Shown: positions 32,549-40,910 of the stretch, piece after piece | Numbering within the stretch: position 1 is the first letter of the stretch | How the letters are laid out: every line of letters starts with the position of its first letter | Source: Falsiroseomonas selenitidurans | GTDB lineage: Bacteria > Pseudomonadota > Alphaproteobacteria > Acetobacterales > Acetobacteraceae | Direction: 5' to 3' | Length of the DNA: 64,000 nt | Assembly (NCBI RefSeq): GCF_012103215.1 | Contig: NZ_JAAVNE010000015.1 | Location: 1 to 64,000 of the forward strand | Position numbers and translations under genes: made by a program | The notes under the pieces: generated by a model | The model's database searches: none | Told to the model about the DNA's origin: nothing | Seen by the model: only the letters and a program-made list of their open reading frames with translations

Positions 32549-33455
32549 GGCGATGATCTCGGAGGTCGCGCCGCGCGACGGGCTGCAATCCATCGGCCCC
32601 TTCGTGCCCACCGCGACGAAGATCGACCTGGTCCGCCGGCTGCACGCGGCCGGGCTGCGGCGGATGGAGGTGGGGTCCTTCGTCAGCCCGAAGGCGGTGC
32701 CGCAGATGGCCGACACCGGCGCGGTGCTGGCCGCGGCGCTGGGCCTGCCGGGGCTGGAGGCCACCGTGCTGGCGCCGAACCGCCGCGGCTTCGAGATGGC
32801 GAAGGCGGCCGGCGCGCATCGCGTCGGTGTCTTCATGTCGGTCACCGAAAGCCACAACAAGGCCAATGTGAACCGCAGCCGGATGGACAGCTTCCTGGAC
32901 CTGTCGGCGATCGTGGCCGATGCGGTGGCGGCGGGGATGAAGGTGCGGTTCAACCTCTCCTGCGCCTTCCACTGCCCCTTCGAGGGGGTGGTGCCGGAGG
33001 AGGACGCGCTGGACTGGGTGGAGCGGGTGCAGGCGCTGGACCAGGGCATCGAGATCAGCATCTGCGACACCACCGGCAACGCCGCGCCGGATCAGGTGCG
33101 ACGCGTCCTCGCGCACGCCATCCGCAGCTGGCCCGGCGCCGATGGCGCGCCGCGCTTCGCCTTCCACGGCCACGACACCTACGGCATGGGCGTGGCCAAT
33201 TGCGCCGCGGCGTGGGAGGCCGGCTGCCGGGTCTTCGACAGTGCCGCCGGCGGCCTCGGCGGCTGCCCCTTCGCGCCGGGGGCGACCGGCAATGTGGCGA
33301 CGGAGGATGTGGCCTGGCTGTTCGCCCGGATGGGCGTGGCCACCGGGGTGGACTGGCCGGGGCTGCTGGACGCCGCCGATTTCGCCGCCGCCATCCCGGG
33401 CGCGCTGCCGGGCGGGCGTATGCGGGCGGTGCCGGCGGCGCGCCAGGCGGCGTGA
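32541..33455 (+). CDS. HMG-CoA lyase-like protein
   Basis: A 304-residue TIM-barrel lyase of the HMGL-like family. The start is ISEVAPRDGLQSIG, the metal-binding region includes FAFHGHDTYGMG, and the C-terminal Gly-rich Cys loop is SAAGGLGGCPFAPGATGN. The loop cysteine used by HMG-CoA lyases is present. HMG-CoA, citramalyl-CoA or a related 3-hydroxyacyl-CoA is a likely substrate. Coupled with the CoA transferase, this forms a self-contained CoA-dependent degradation step. Confidence 0.88.
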   Translation: MAEAMISEVAPRDGLQSIGPFVPTATKIDLVRRLHAAGLRRMEVGSFVSPKAVPQMADTGAVLAAALGLPGLEATVLAPNRRGFEMAKAAGAHRVGVFMSVTESHNKANVNRSRMDSFLDLSAIVADAVAAGMKVRFNLSCAFHCPFEGVVPEEDALDWVERVQALDQGIEISICDTTGNAAPDQVRRVLAHAIRSWPGADGAPRFAFHGHDTYGMGVANCAAAWEAGCRVFDSAAGGLGGCPFAPGATGNVATEDVAWLFARMGVATGVDWPGLLDAADFAAAIPGALPGGRMRAVPAARQAA

Positions 33456-33539
33456 TCGCGCCCCGCTTCCCCCCAAGGGCCGGGCGGCTGCTGGCATGGC
33501 CCCTCGCAACGATCGGGCTGTGCTGGTAGAATCAGCGCC

Positions 33540-34046
33540 ATGCGTCGCGTTCTTCCCATCTTGCTGCTGCTCGCCCTTGCCGCTTGCGGCAGCAGCCGGC
33601 CTGGCGCGCCGGCGGTGGTGGCGCCGCTGCGGCCGCATCTCGGGGAGCCGATTTCCTGCGTGCCCTATGCCCGCGCTCGCTCCGGCATCGCGCTGTCGGG
33701 CGATGCCTGGCAGTGGTGGGATGCGGCGGCCGGGCGCTACCAGCGCGGCCAGGCGCCGCGGCCGGGCAGCGTGCTGGTGCTGCGCCGTACCGCGCGGCTC
33801 GCTTCCGGGCATCTCTCGGTGGTGACGCAGGTGCTGAGCGGGCGCGAGATCCTGGTGGACCACGCCAACTGGGCCAGTGGCGCGGCGCGCGGGCGGATCG
33901 CCACCGCGCAGCGCGTGGTGGATGTCTCGCCGCGCAACGACTGGTCGCTGGTGCGGGTGTGGTATCCGCCGATCGCGGGGCTGGGCCGCACCGCCTATCC
34001 GGCGGACGGCTTCGTGCATGCGGAAACGCGCACGGCCGGTCTCTGA
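33540..34046 (+). CDS. CHAP-domain lipoprotein (putative peptidoglycan amidase/peptidase)
   Basis: A 168-residue envelope protein with a lipobox signal peptide (LLLLALAAC). It has a CHAP-domain core: the nucleophile Cys in ISCVPYARARSG, a WQWWDAAAG turn, and the His in ASGHLSVVTQV. CHAP enzymes cut amide bonds in cell-wall peptides. Start and lipobox agree well. It stands alone between the lyase and a Bug protein. Confidence 0.8.
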   Translation: MRRVLPILLLLALAACGSSRPGAPAVVAPLRPHLGEPISCVPYARARSGIALSGDAWQWWDAAAGRYQRGQAPRPGSVLVLRRTARLASGHLSVVTQVLSGREILVDHANWASGAARGRIATAQRVVDVSPRNDWSLVRVWYPPIAGLGRTAYPADGFVHAETRTAGL

Positions 34047-34109
34047 ACCGCCCTTTTCGCCCGCCTCCCACCGGGGCATCCTGTCCGCCAACGAACCGGA
34101 GGATCACGC

Positions 34110-35093
34110 ATGTCCATCACCCGCCGCGGCCTGGTTGCCGCCGGTCTTGCCACGCCGCTGCTCGCCGGCACTGCGCTGCGCGCCCAGCCTTCCTGGCCGG
34201 ACCGGCCGCTGCGTTTCGTGGTGCCCTTCCCGGCCGGCTCCTCGCCGGACCTGACCGGCCGCGTGGTGGCGGAGCATCTGGGCCAGGTGATGGGCCAGCC
34301 CTGCGTGGTGGACAACCGCGCCGGGGCGGGCGGCAATATCGGCACCGATGCGATTGCGAAGGCAACGGACGGCCACACCATCGGCCTGTCCATCAACGGC
34401 CCGCTGTCCACCGCCCCGGCGCTTTACCCGAACCTGCCCTATGACCCGGTGAAGGACCTGGTCGCGATGTCCCTGCTGGTGCGCGGGCCGCAATTCCTGG
34501 TGGTGAACAACGACCTGCCGGCGCGCGACCTGGCCAGCTTCATCGCCCATGTCCGCGCCAACCCCGGCAAGCTCGCCTTCGGCTCCGTCGGCCCCGGTTC
34601 GGGCGGGCATCTCGGCATGATCGACCTGATGGCCAAGGCCGGCGGGATGGACATGCTGCATGTGTCCTATCGCGGCTTCCCGCAGGCGACGGTGGACCTG
34701 ATCGCCGGGCGGATCCAGGCGATGGTGGTGACCACGGCGGCGGTGATGGGCCAGGTGCGCGGCGGCCAGATCCGGCCGCTGGCCGTCACCTCCGCCGGCC
34801 GCTTTGGCCTTACCCCGACGGTGCCGACGCTGGCGGAGCAGGGGCTGGCCAATGCCGAGTCCTATGGCTGGCAGATCATGGTGGCCCCGGCCTCGACGCC
34901 GCCGGAGCGCCTGGCCCGGCTGGCGACGGAGGCCCAGGCCGCCCTGCGCGCCCCGGCCGCGCGGCAGCGCCTGGAAAGCGCCGGCTTCGAGGTGATGGCG
35001 ACCACCCCGGCCGAGGCCGTCGCCTTCCTGGCGGAGGAGACGGATCGCTGGGGCGGGATGATCCGGCGGTTGGGCATCCGCATCGACGGCTGA
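34110..35093 (+). CDS. Bug/TTT-family periplasmic solute-binding protein (third copy)
   Basis: A 327-residue receptor. The signal peptide is MSITRRGLVAAGLATPLLAG, ending LRAQ. It has the Bug pattern RFVVPFPAGSSPDLTGRV, VVDNRAGAGGNIGTDAIAK and LHVSYRGFPQATVDLIAG. As in the other two copies, no tctA/tctB partner is adjacent. The ligand is probably a carboxylate and is not predictable. Confidence 0.85.
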   Translation: MSITRRGLVAAGLATPLLAGTALRAQPSWPDRPLRFVVPFPAGSSPDLTGRVVAEHLGQVMGQPCVVDNRAGAGGNIGTDAIAKATDGHTIGLSINGPLSTAPALYPNLPYDPVKDLVAMSLLVRGPQFLVVNNDLPARDLASFIAHVRANPGKLAFGSVGPGSGGHLGMIDLMAKAGGMDMLHVSYRGFPQATVDLIAGRIQAMVVTTAAVMGQVRGGQIRPLAVTSAGRFGLTPTVPTLAEQGLANAESYGWQIMVAPASTPPERLARLATEAQAALRAPAARQRLESAGFEVMATTPAEAVAFLAEETDRWGGMIRRLGIRIDG

Positions 35094-35607
35094 TGCCGGG
35101 CGAATGGCGGCCGCGCCCGAGGGCGCGCCGCCAGGCCGGTGCCGAAACCACGCGGAGGTGGCGCAGCCCGCCGCCAAGCCGCGGCCGGCCTGCCGCGTTC
35201 GACCGGTCCTGCCCATGCCTGTGCGCTGGCGCTGCGGAAGATCACCGGCCTCGGCATCCGCAAGATGCTGCCGAGGCCGAACATCAGCCGGCTGAACATC
35301 CGCGAATGCCAGAAATGCCCGGATGAGGGCTCGCCCCGTTGGCTCCATCGCTTCGGCCCGAAGGACGACGCGGAAAGGGCGGGGATCCGGAGGGGCAGGG
35401 GGAGGGCGCCCTGCCGGGGACGCCCGACCCCGCGCCGGAGGCGATGTTCGAGAACGCCGTGAAGCTGACGGCGAAGGCGCGGCAGCCCGCGCCCGGCATG
35501 GCCCGGTCCGGACCGGACCGGATGGCGGTGCCCCCGGGTGATCGTGGCCGATCACCGCCTCGATCGCCGGCTTGGCGGGCACAGGTTCCGACCAGGGCGA
35601 TGCCTGA
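35094..35607. other. Gene-poor stretch of about 500 nt
   Basis: No open frame here has convincing gene-like sequence, start and context. Short frames exist on both strands but lack recognisable motifs. A plus-strand run with ECQKCPDEG near 35305-35331, and a minus-strand run with AVSFTAFSNIASGAG, look like fragments in different frames, so a decayed gene is possible. I could not identify a source family. Confidence 0.35.
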
Positions 35608-36648
35608 TCAGCCGGCGCGGTCCATCGCCGCCCGCTCGGCCTCCAGCGCATTGGCCGCCGGCGGCGCGCCGCGGGTCTTGTACAGCGAATAGGCGACGCC
35701 GCCCGCGATCAGCGCCGCGGTGACCCCGAGCGAGATGGCGGGCTCCACCTTGCCGAAGATCTGGTTCCAGAAGATCTTCGCGCCGATGAAGACCAGCACC
35801 ATGGCCAGCGCATATTTCAGGTAGTGGAAGCGGTGCACCATGGCAGCCAGCGCGAAGTACAGCGCGCGCAGGCCGAGGATCGCCATGATGTTGGCGGTGT
35901 AGACGATGAAGGTATCCGTGGTGATGGCGAAAATCGCCGGCACGCTGTCCACGGCGAAGACCAGGTCGGCCAGGTTGATCACCACCAGCGCCAGGAACAG
36001 CGGCGTCGCCCAGGCGACCATCCGGCCGGTCTTCGGGTCCGGCTGGCGGACGAAGAATTTCTCCCCATGCAGGTCATTCGTCACCCGCATGTGGCGGCGC
36101 AGGAACGTCACCACCGGGTTCTTCGAGATGTCGGAATCCCCTTCCGGCACCACCATCATCTTGATGCCGGTGCCGATCAGGAAGGCGCCGAAGATGAACA
36201 GCAGCCAGGAATATTCCTGAACCAGCGCGGCACCGATGCCGATCATCAGGCCGCGCAGCACGATCACCGCGACGATGCCCCAGACCAGGGCGCGGTACTG
36301 GTACTTCCGCGGGATGGCGAAGAAGCCGAAGATCAGGCTGATGACGAAGACATTGTCGATCGACAACGCCTTCTCGATGAAGAAGCCGGTGAAGAAGGTG
36401 ATGCCGGCATGGGTGCCGTCCTCGGTGGCGAGGTGCCCCGCCTCATAGGCCCACCAGACCCCGCCGCCGAACAGCATGGCGAAGCCGATGTAGAAGGCCG
36501 AGAGCCACAGGCTTTCCGAAATGCCCATCTCCCGGTCTTCCCGGTTCAGCACGCCGAGGTCGAAGGCGAGCAGGGCAAAAACGATGCCGAGGAAGCCGAG
36601 CCACATCCAGATCGGCTTGCCGACCCATTCCAACAGCAGGAATTCCAT
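35608..36648 (-). CDS. terC: TerC-family integral membrane protein
   Basis: A 346-residue membrane protein with 8-9 hydrophobic helices. TerC signatures are FDLGVLNRE near the start, ALSIDNVFVISLIFGFF, and NLADLVFAVDSVPAIFAITTD, with the acidic residues that define the family. TerC/Alx proteins are linked to manganese export or tellurite resistance and metallation of secreted enzymes. I used the ATG before EFLLLEW; an ATG 21 nt further upstream (MTRSEIF) is possible. The 5' region is unusually structured (see the leader feature). Confidence 0.88.
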   Translation of the reverse strand: MEFLLLEWVGKPIWMWLGFLGIVFALLAFDLGVLNREDREMGISESLWLSAFYIGFAMLFGGGVWWAYEAGHLATEDGTHAGITFFTGFFIEKALSIDNVFVISLIFGFFAIPRKYQYRALVWGIVAVIVLRGLMIGIGAALVQEYSWLLFIFGAFLIGTGIKMMVVPEGDSDISKNPVVTFLRRHMRVTNDLHGEKFFVRQPDPKTGRMVAWATPLFLALVVINLADLVFAVDSVPAIFAITTDTFIVYTANIMAILGLRALYFALAAMVHRFHYLKYALAMVLVFIGAKIFWNQIFGKVEPAISLGVTAALIAGGVAYSLYKTRGAPPAANALEAERAAMDRAG

Positions 36649-36728
36649 GAAGATTTCGCTCCGGGTCATGCGGATTTCACGCCCGGGTGGGGCGCGACAT
36701 CACAGGTGCACCCCGGCGCGGGTGTCAC

Positions 36729-36819
36729 GATCCGGGCCGGGGTCGTGGCAGTCTCTGGCGATCCGACATCGCGGGGGCGGGGCCAAAACCCCGCCCGAGC
36801 CGCCAGAGGGGCCCGGATC
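36729..36819 (-). promoter_or_regulatory. Structured leader upstream of terC: triple nested inverted repeat
   Basis: Three perfect inverted repeats are nested: GATCCGGGCC/GGCCCGGATC (36729-36738 and 36810-36819), CTCTGGCG/CGCCAGAG (36753-36760 and 36801-36808), and GGGCGGGG/CCCCGCCC (36775-36782 and 36789-36796, 6-nt loop). Bulges are on one side only. It ends about 80 nt before terC. Another small hairpin (36709-36724) lies in between. The yybP-ykoY Mn riboswitch core is not visible. Confidence 0.5.
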
Positions 36820-37068
36820 AGGCGGCGAGGTGGTTGCGGCATCCCGGCGCTTCAAGGGGTAAAATGAACGTCCGGAAATAATTCAGCCATGTGCCAAGGG
36901 CGGCTGAAATCGGCCCGCGGCGCGGAAATCGGGCCGTGGCCGGTTGTCTCGGGACCCGCGGCAGGCCATCTGCGGTTTGCGGAAGACGCTGGGGCGGATT
37001 ACTGTCCGACCCAGAGGCAATCCGGCCCCCCGCAACGGGCGGGCCGCTCACGGGATCGAGGCGTCGCT
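36820..37068. other. Divergent intergenic region between terC and tatA
   Basis: About 250 nt without a convincing coding frame. An AT-rich patch (GGTAAAATG to AAATAATTC, about 36858-36885) stands out in this GC-rich genome and may hold promoter elements for either direction. I could not pick a -35/-10 pair with confidence. Confidence 0.4.
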
Positions 37069-37338
37069 ATGGGTTCGTTCAGCATCTGGCATTGGCTTGT
37101 CGTTCTGCTCGTCGTCCTGCTGCTGTTCGGCAGCGGGAAGATCAGCGGGCTGATGGGTGACCTCGCCAAGGGCATCAAGTCGTTCAAGGCGAACATGAAG
37201 GAAGACGAGGACAAGGACGCCTCGATGGCGGCCGACGCCTCGGCACAGACGCCGGCGCAGCCGGCCGGCACCATCGCCGCGCCGCCGGCCCATGCGGCCC
37301 CGGCGCAGCAGACCAACCCGTCCCGCCCGGCCGCCTGA
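37069..37338 (+). CDS. tatA: Sec-independent translocase subunit TatA
   Basis: An 89-residue protein with an N-terminal transmembrane helix ([17 protein letters not shown]). The FG-hinge region [20 protein letters not shown] and an amphipathic helix follow, then an acidic/Ala-Pro-rich tail. The usual FGxxKLP hinge is FGSGKIS here. TatA polymerises in the inner membrane to pass folded twin-arginine substrates. Genes for TatB and TatC are not adjacent, which differs from the common tatABC operon. The start is chosen so that the helix is at the N-terminus. Confidence 0.9.
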   Translation: MGSFSIWHWLVVLLVVLLLFGSGKISGLMGDLAKGIKSFKANMKEDEDKDASMAADASAQTPAQPAGTIAAPPAHAAPAQQTNPSRPAA

Positions 37339-37675
37339 TACGGCGCTTCGCGGGGCCGGCATCGCCGGGGTCGGTCCCGCTCGGCGTCGGGCCACCTTCG
37401 GGGTTCGGCCCGGCCGGCGATCGCCCCTGGCTGCTGCCCGGGTCACCGCCAGCCTGACGTCAATACCGGGGCATGCCCCGGCGCATGCCAGGCGCGCCGT
37501 CGATCCTGGCGCGCCGTCCCCGGCGGGTGGGCCAGTGGCGCGCTGCATCCCCGGTTGCCCCTACCGCCCCTGCGGCGCTATCCTGCTCCCATAATGGACG
37601 TGCCTTGCCACAAGGCGAGGTCGCGCGCCGACTCCGGATCCGGGGCCGGCGTTTTGCGTTTAGGGGGCTTCAAGA
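37339..37675. other. Intergenic region between tatA and the TRAP permease gene
   Basis: About 340 nt with no supported gene. It contains a perfect 16-bp palindrome (CCGGGGCATGCCCCGG, 37466-37481) and two close copies of GGCGCGCCGTC. A CATAAT hexamer near 37590 could be a -10 element for the downstream permease, but no clear -35 was found. Confidence 0.4.
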
Positions 37676-39751
37676 ATGAACAGGCCGGCAATGGACGGCG
37701 GTGGACCGGCTTCGGGTCCCGCGGCGGCGGCGTCGACGCTTGCCAATACGGCCGCAGCCTCAGGCGCCAGCCCGGGCGTGGTGCAGATCGACGACATGGA
37801 ATTCGCCTCCGCCCGCCGTGAACTGGCGGGCTGGCAGGGCTATGCCTGGCGCACCGGCGCCGTGGCCTTCGTGCTCTGGCACATGTGGATCCTGCTGGTG
37901 GCGCCCGTCGATCCCACCATGGCACGCGCGGTCCATGTGTTCCTCGGCGCCGCCCTCGGCTTCGCCCTGTTCGCCCCGGTGGCCACCCAGGGCCAGGGCG
38001 GCGCCGGCACGCGCGTGCCCTGGTACGACTGGCTGCTGATGATCCCCTGCCTGCTGGTGCCGCTGCACTACATCCTGGATGCCGACGGGATCGAGATGCG
38101 GTCCTTCATGGGCCCGAACTGGCAGGACATCGCGGTGGGCAGCCTCGGCATCCTGCTGGTGCTGGAATTCGCCCGCCGCACCGCCGGCTTCATCATGCCG
38201 CTGATCGCGGTGGTGTTCATCGCCTACTGCTTCGTCGGGCCCTGGATGCCGGGCATCCTGTTCCACGGCGGCATCGCCTTCGACCAGGCGGTGGTGGAGC
38301 TGTTCAACAACAACGGCGTGCTGGGCACCATCGTGCAGGTGTCCGCCACCTTCATCATCCTGTTCGTCACCTTCGCCGCCTTCCTCACCGCCTCCAAGGC
38401 CGGGGATTATTTCAACGACTTCGCCCTGGCCCTGGTCGGCCGGGCGCGTGGCGGGCCGGCCAAGGTCACCGTCATCTCCGGCATCCTGTTCGGCGCCATT
38501 TCCGGCTCCGCGGTCGCCAATGTGGTCGCCTCCGGCACCTTCACCATCCCGATGATGCGCCGCGTCGGCTATTCGCGGGAAACCGCCGCGGCGGTGGAGG
38601 CCACCAGCTCCACCGGCGGGCAGATCACGCCGCCGGTGATGGGCGCCGGCGCCTTCATCATGGCCGAGGTGCTGGGCATCGCCTACACCGAGATCGCGCT
38701 GGCCGGGCTGATCCCGGCGCTGCTCTTCTATTTGGCCAATTACATCCATTGCGACCTGAACGCGCGCCGCGCCGGCATCATGGGCCTGAAGCGGGAGGAT
38801 CTGCCCCGCTGGGTGGATCTCGGCCGTCGCGCCTACATGGCGGCGCCGCTGATCCTGATGATCGTCATGCTGGTGATGGGCTATTCGCCCTTCCGTGCCG
38901 CGGCCACCGGCATCGCGGCGACCATCGGCATCATGCTGGTCACCTTCCTGGTGCACCGGCTGGTGCTGCGGCGGGAGGGCCTGGTGGCCGGCGTGGCGGG
39001 CGCCTTCGTGGAGTTGCTCCAGGCCATCGAGCGGGCGCTGGCCGGATCGGCCAAGGAAGTGATGCAGCTGATCGCCGTCTGCGCCGCGGCCGGGCTGGTC
39101 GCCGGCGTCATCGGGCTGACCGGCGTGGGCGGGCGCTTCGCCAACATGCTGCTGGAGGTCGCCGCTTCCTCGGAATTCCTGGCCATGCTGTTCGCCATGG
39201 TGGTGGCGATCATCCTGGGCATGGGGGTGCCGACCACGGCGGCCTATGCCATCGCGGCCGCGGTGGTGGCGCCGGGACTGATCAATATCGGCGTGCCGGC
39301 CCTGGTGGCGCACATGTTCATCTTCTACTTCGCCATCCTGTCGGCGATCACGCCGCCGGTGGCGCTGGCCTCCTTCGCCGCCGCCTCCATGGCCGGCGCC
39401 GACATGTGGAAGACCAGCATGATCGCCGTGAAGCTGGGGCTGGCCACCTTCATCGTGCCCTTCATGTTCTGGCTTTCCCCGGCGCTGCTGGCGCAGGGCG
39501 AGCTGCCGGTGATCCTGCAGGCGGTGGCCACCGCCGGGCTTGGCGTCTTCCTGCTGGCCTGCGCGACCGAGGGATGGATGCTGAACGGGCCCCTGGCCCT
39601 GCCGCTGCGCCTGGTCTCCGGCCTGACCGGCCTGGCGCTGATGGTGCCGGAACTGTGGACCGACCTGGGCGGGCTGGCCATCGCGGTGGCCCTGCTGGCC
39701 TGGCAGCACCGCAGCTACCCGGCCACCCGCCCGGCGCCCCGGGCGGCATGA
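37676..39751 (+). CDS. TRAP transporter permease, fused small and large subunits (TAXI type)
   Basis: A 691-residue inner-membrane protein. The N-terminal part (about 50-200) corresponds to the DctQ-like 4TM domain; the rest is a DctM domain. Signatures are ISGILFGAISGSAVANVVASG and AVEATSSTGGQITPPVMGAG, then a further domain with LGMGVPTTAAYAIAA and HMFIFYFAILSAITPPVALA. Fusions of this kind pair with TAXI-type receptors, but no receptor gene is adjacent. The stop overlaps the mtnB ATG by 4 nt, linking it to methionine salvage. Confidence 0.9.
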   Translation: MNRPAMDGGGPASGPAAAASTLANTAAASGASPGVVQIDDMEFASARRELAGWQGYAWRTGAVAFVLWHMWILLVAPVDPTMARAVHVFLGAALGFALFAPVATQGQGGAGTRVPWYDWLLMIPCLLVPLHYILDADGIEMRSFMGPNWQDIAVGSLGILLVLEFARRTAGFIMPLIAVVFIAYCFVGPWMPGILFHGGIAFDQAVVELFNNNGVLGTIVQVSATFIILFVTFAAFLTASKAGDYFNDFALALVGRARGGPAKVTVISGILFGAISGSAVANVVASGTFTIPMMRRVGYSRETAAAVEATSSTGGQITPPVMGAGAFIMAEVLGIAYTEIALAGLIPALLFYLANYIHCDLNARRAGIMGLKREDLPRWVDLGRRAYMAAPLILMIVMLVMGYSPFRAAATGIAATIGIMLVTFLVHRLVLRREGLVAGVAGAFVELLQAIERALAGSAKEVMQLIAVCAAAGLVAGVIGLTGVGGRFANMLLEVAASSEFLAMLFAMVVAIILGMGVPTTAAYAIAAAVVAPGLINIGVPALVAHMFIFYFAILSAITPPVALASFAAASMAGADMWKTSMIAVKLGLATFIVPFMFWLSPALLAQGELPVILQAVATAGLGVFLLACATEGWMLNGPLALPLRLVSGLTGLALMVPELWTDLGGLAIAVALLAWQHRSYPATRPAPRAA

Positions 39752-40374
39752 GCGCGGCGTTCCCGGCGGCGGCGGCGGCGATCGTCGCCGCCGGGCGGCG
39801 GATGGATGCCTTGGGTTGGGTGCCGGCGACGGCGGGCAATTTCTCCGTCCGCCTCGATGACCGGCGCCTGGCCGTCACCGTCTCCGGCCGGCACAAGGGG
39901 TTCCTCACCCCGGACGACGTGATGGTGGTGGACCTGGACGGGGTGGCCGAGAATCCGGCGCAGCGATCCTCCGCCGAGACGCTGCTGCATTGCGGCATCT
40001 ACCGCCGCTTCCCCGAAGCGGGCGCCGTGCTGCATGGCCATTCCATCGCCAACACCGTGCTGTCCCGCGCCGGCGGCCCGAGCCTGACGCTGGCGGGCTA
40101 CGAGCTGCTGAAGGTGTTTCCCGGCCTGCCCACGCATGACGCCAGCGTGGACCTGCCGGTGGTGGAGAACGACCAGGACATCGCCCGGATGCAGCGCGGG
40201 CTGGATGCGCTGTGGGACGCCATGCCCGAGGGCATGGGTGCCATCCCGCCCGGCTACTTGATCCGCGGCCACGGGTCCTATGTATGGGCGCCCGACATGC
40301 CCATGGCGCTGGCCCGCATGGAGGGTCTCGAATTCATGCTGCGCTGTGCGCTGGAAGAAAGGAGCCTGCGATGA
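39748..40374 (+). CDS. mtnB: Methylthioribulose-1-phosphate dehydratase (class II aldolase family)
   Basis: A 208-residue protein of the class II aldolase/AraD family. It has ATAGNFSVRL (phosphate loop), a zinc-binding AVLHGHS pair, and a third ligand region in IRGHGSYVWA. The family plus the downstream mtnD and mtnC make the dehydratase of the methionine-salvage pathway the best call. It converts methylthioribulose 1-phosphate to the diketo compound used by MtnC. The length is normal. The ATG overlaps the TRAP stop, and the gene is followed directly by mtnD. Confidence 0.88.
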   Translation: MSAAFPAAAAAIVAAGRRMDALGWVPATAGNFSVRLDDRRLAVTVSGRHKGFLTPDDVMVVDLDGVAENPAQRSSAETLLHCGIYRRFPEAGAVLHGHSIANTVLSRAGGPSLTLAGYELLKVFPGLPTHDASVDLPVVENDQDIARMQRGLDALWDAMPEGMGAIPPGYLIRGHGSYVWAPDMPMALARMEGLEFMLRCALEERSLR

Positions 40375-40910
40375 GCCGCCTGACCGTCTGGGACGCCGCG
40401 ACCGACGCGCAGATCCAGGTCACCGAGGACCCCGCCGCGATCGCCGCCGCGCTGGCCGCCATCGGCGTGCGGTTCGAGCGCTGGCTGCTGGCCGACCTGC
40501 CGGCCGACGCGCCGGCCGAAGCGGTGCTGGAAGCCTATCGCCCGCGGCTGGATGCCTTCATGGGGGAGACCGGGGCGGGCACGGCCGACGTCATCAAGCT
40601 GACGCCGGACCACCCGCAGAAGGACGCGATGCGCGCCAAGTTCCTGTCGGAGCACATCCACACCGAGGATGAGGTGCGCTTCTTCCACGCCGGTTCCGGC
40701 AATTTCGTGCTGCATGTGGATGGCAAGGTGTTCGACGCGCATTGCACGCCGGGCGACCTGATCTCCGTGCCGGCCAATTCCAAGCACTGGTTCGACGCCG
40801 GGGAGAACCCGCACTTCGCCGTGCTGCGCGTGTTCACCGACACCGCCGGCTGGACGCCGCACTACACCGGCACGGACATGGCCGCGCGCTTTCCCGCCGC
40901 CACGGCATGA
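40371..40910 (+). CDS. mtnD: Acireductone dioxygenase
   Basis: A 179-residue cupin enzyme. The metal-binding motif EHIHTEDEVRFF carries the two His and the Glu, and the fourth ligand His is in ANSKHWFD. AGSGNFVLHVDGKVF is also family-typical. It cleaves acireductone to the 2-keto acid of methionine (iron form) or off-pathway products (nickel form). A strong AAAGGAG sits before the ATG, and the gene overlaps mtnB and mtnC. Confidence 0.92.
   Translation: MSRLTVWDAATDAQIQVTEDPAAIAAALAAIGVRFERWLLADLPADAPAEAVLEAYRPRLDAFMGETGAGTADVIKLTPDHPQKDAMRAKFLSEHIHTEDEVRFFHAGSGNFVLHVDGKVFDAHCTPGDLISVPANSKHWFDAGENPHFAVLRVFTDTAGWTPHYTGTDMAARFPAATA

Noticed and set aside
36670..36860. yybP-ykoY manganese riboswitch before terC
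   Set aside because: The conserved purine-rich loop sequence of that riboswitch is not visible; only strong stems are.
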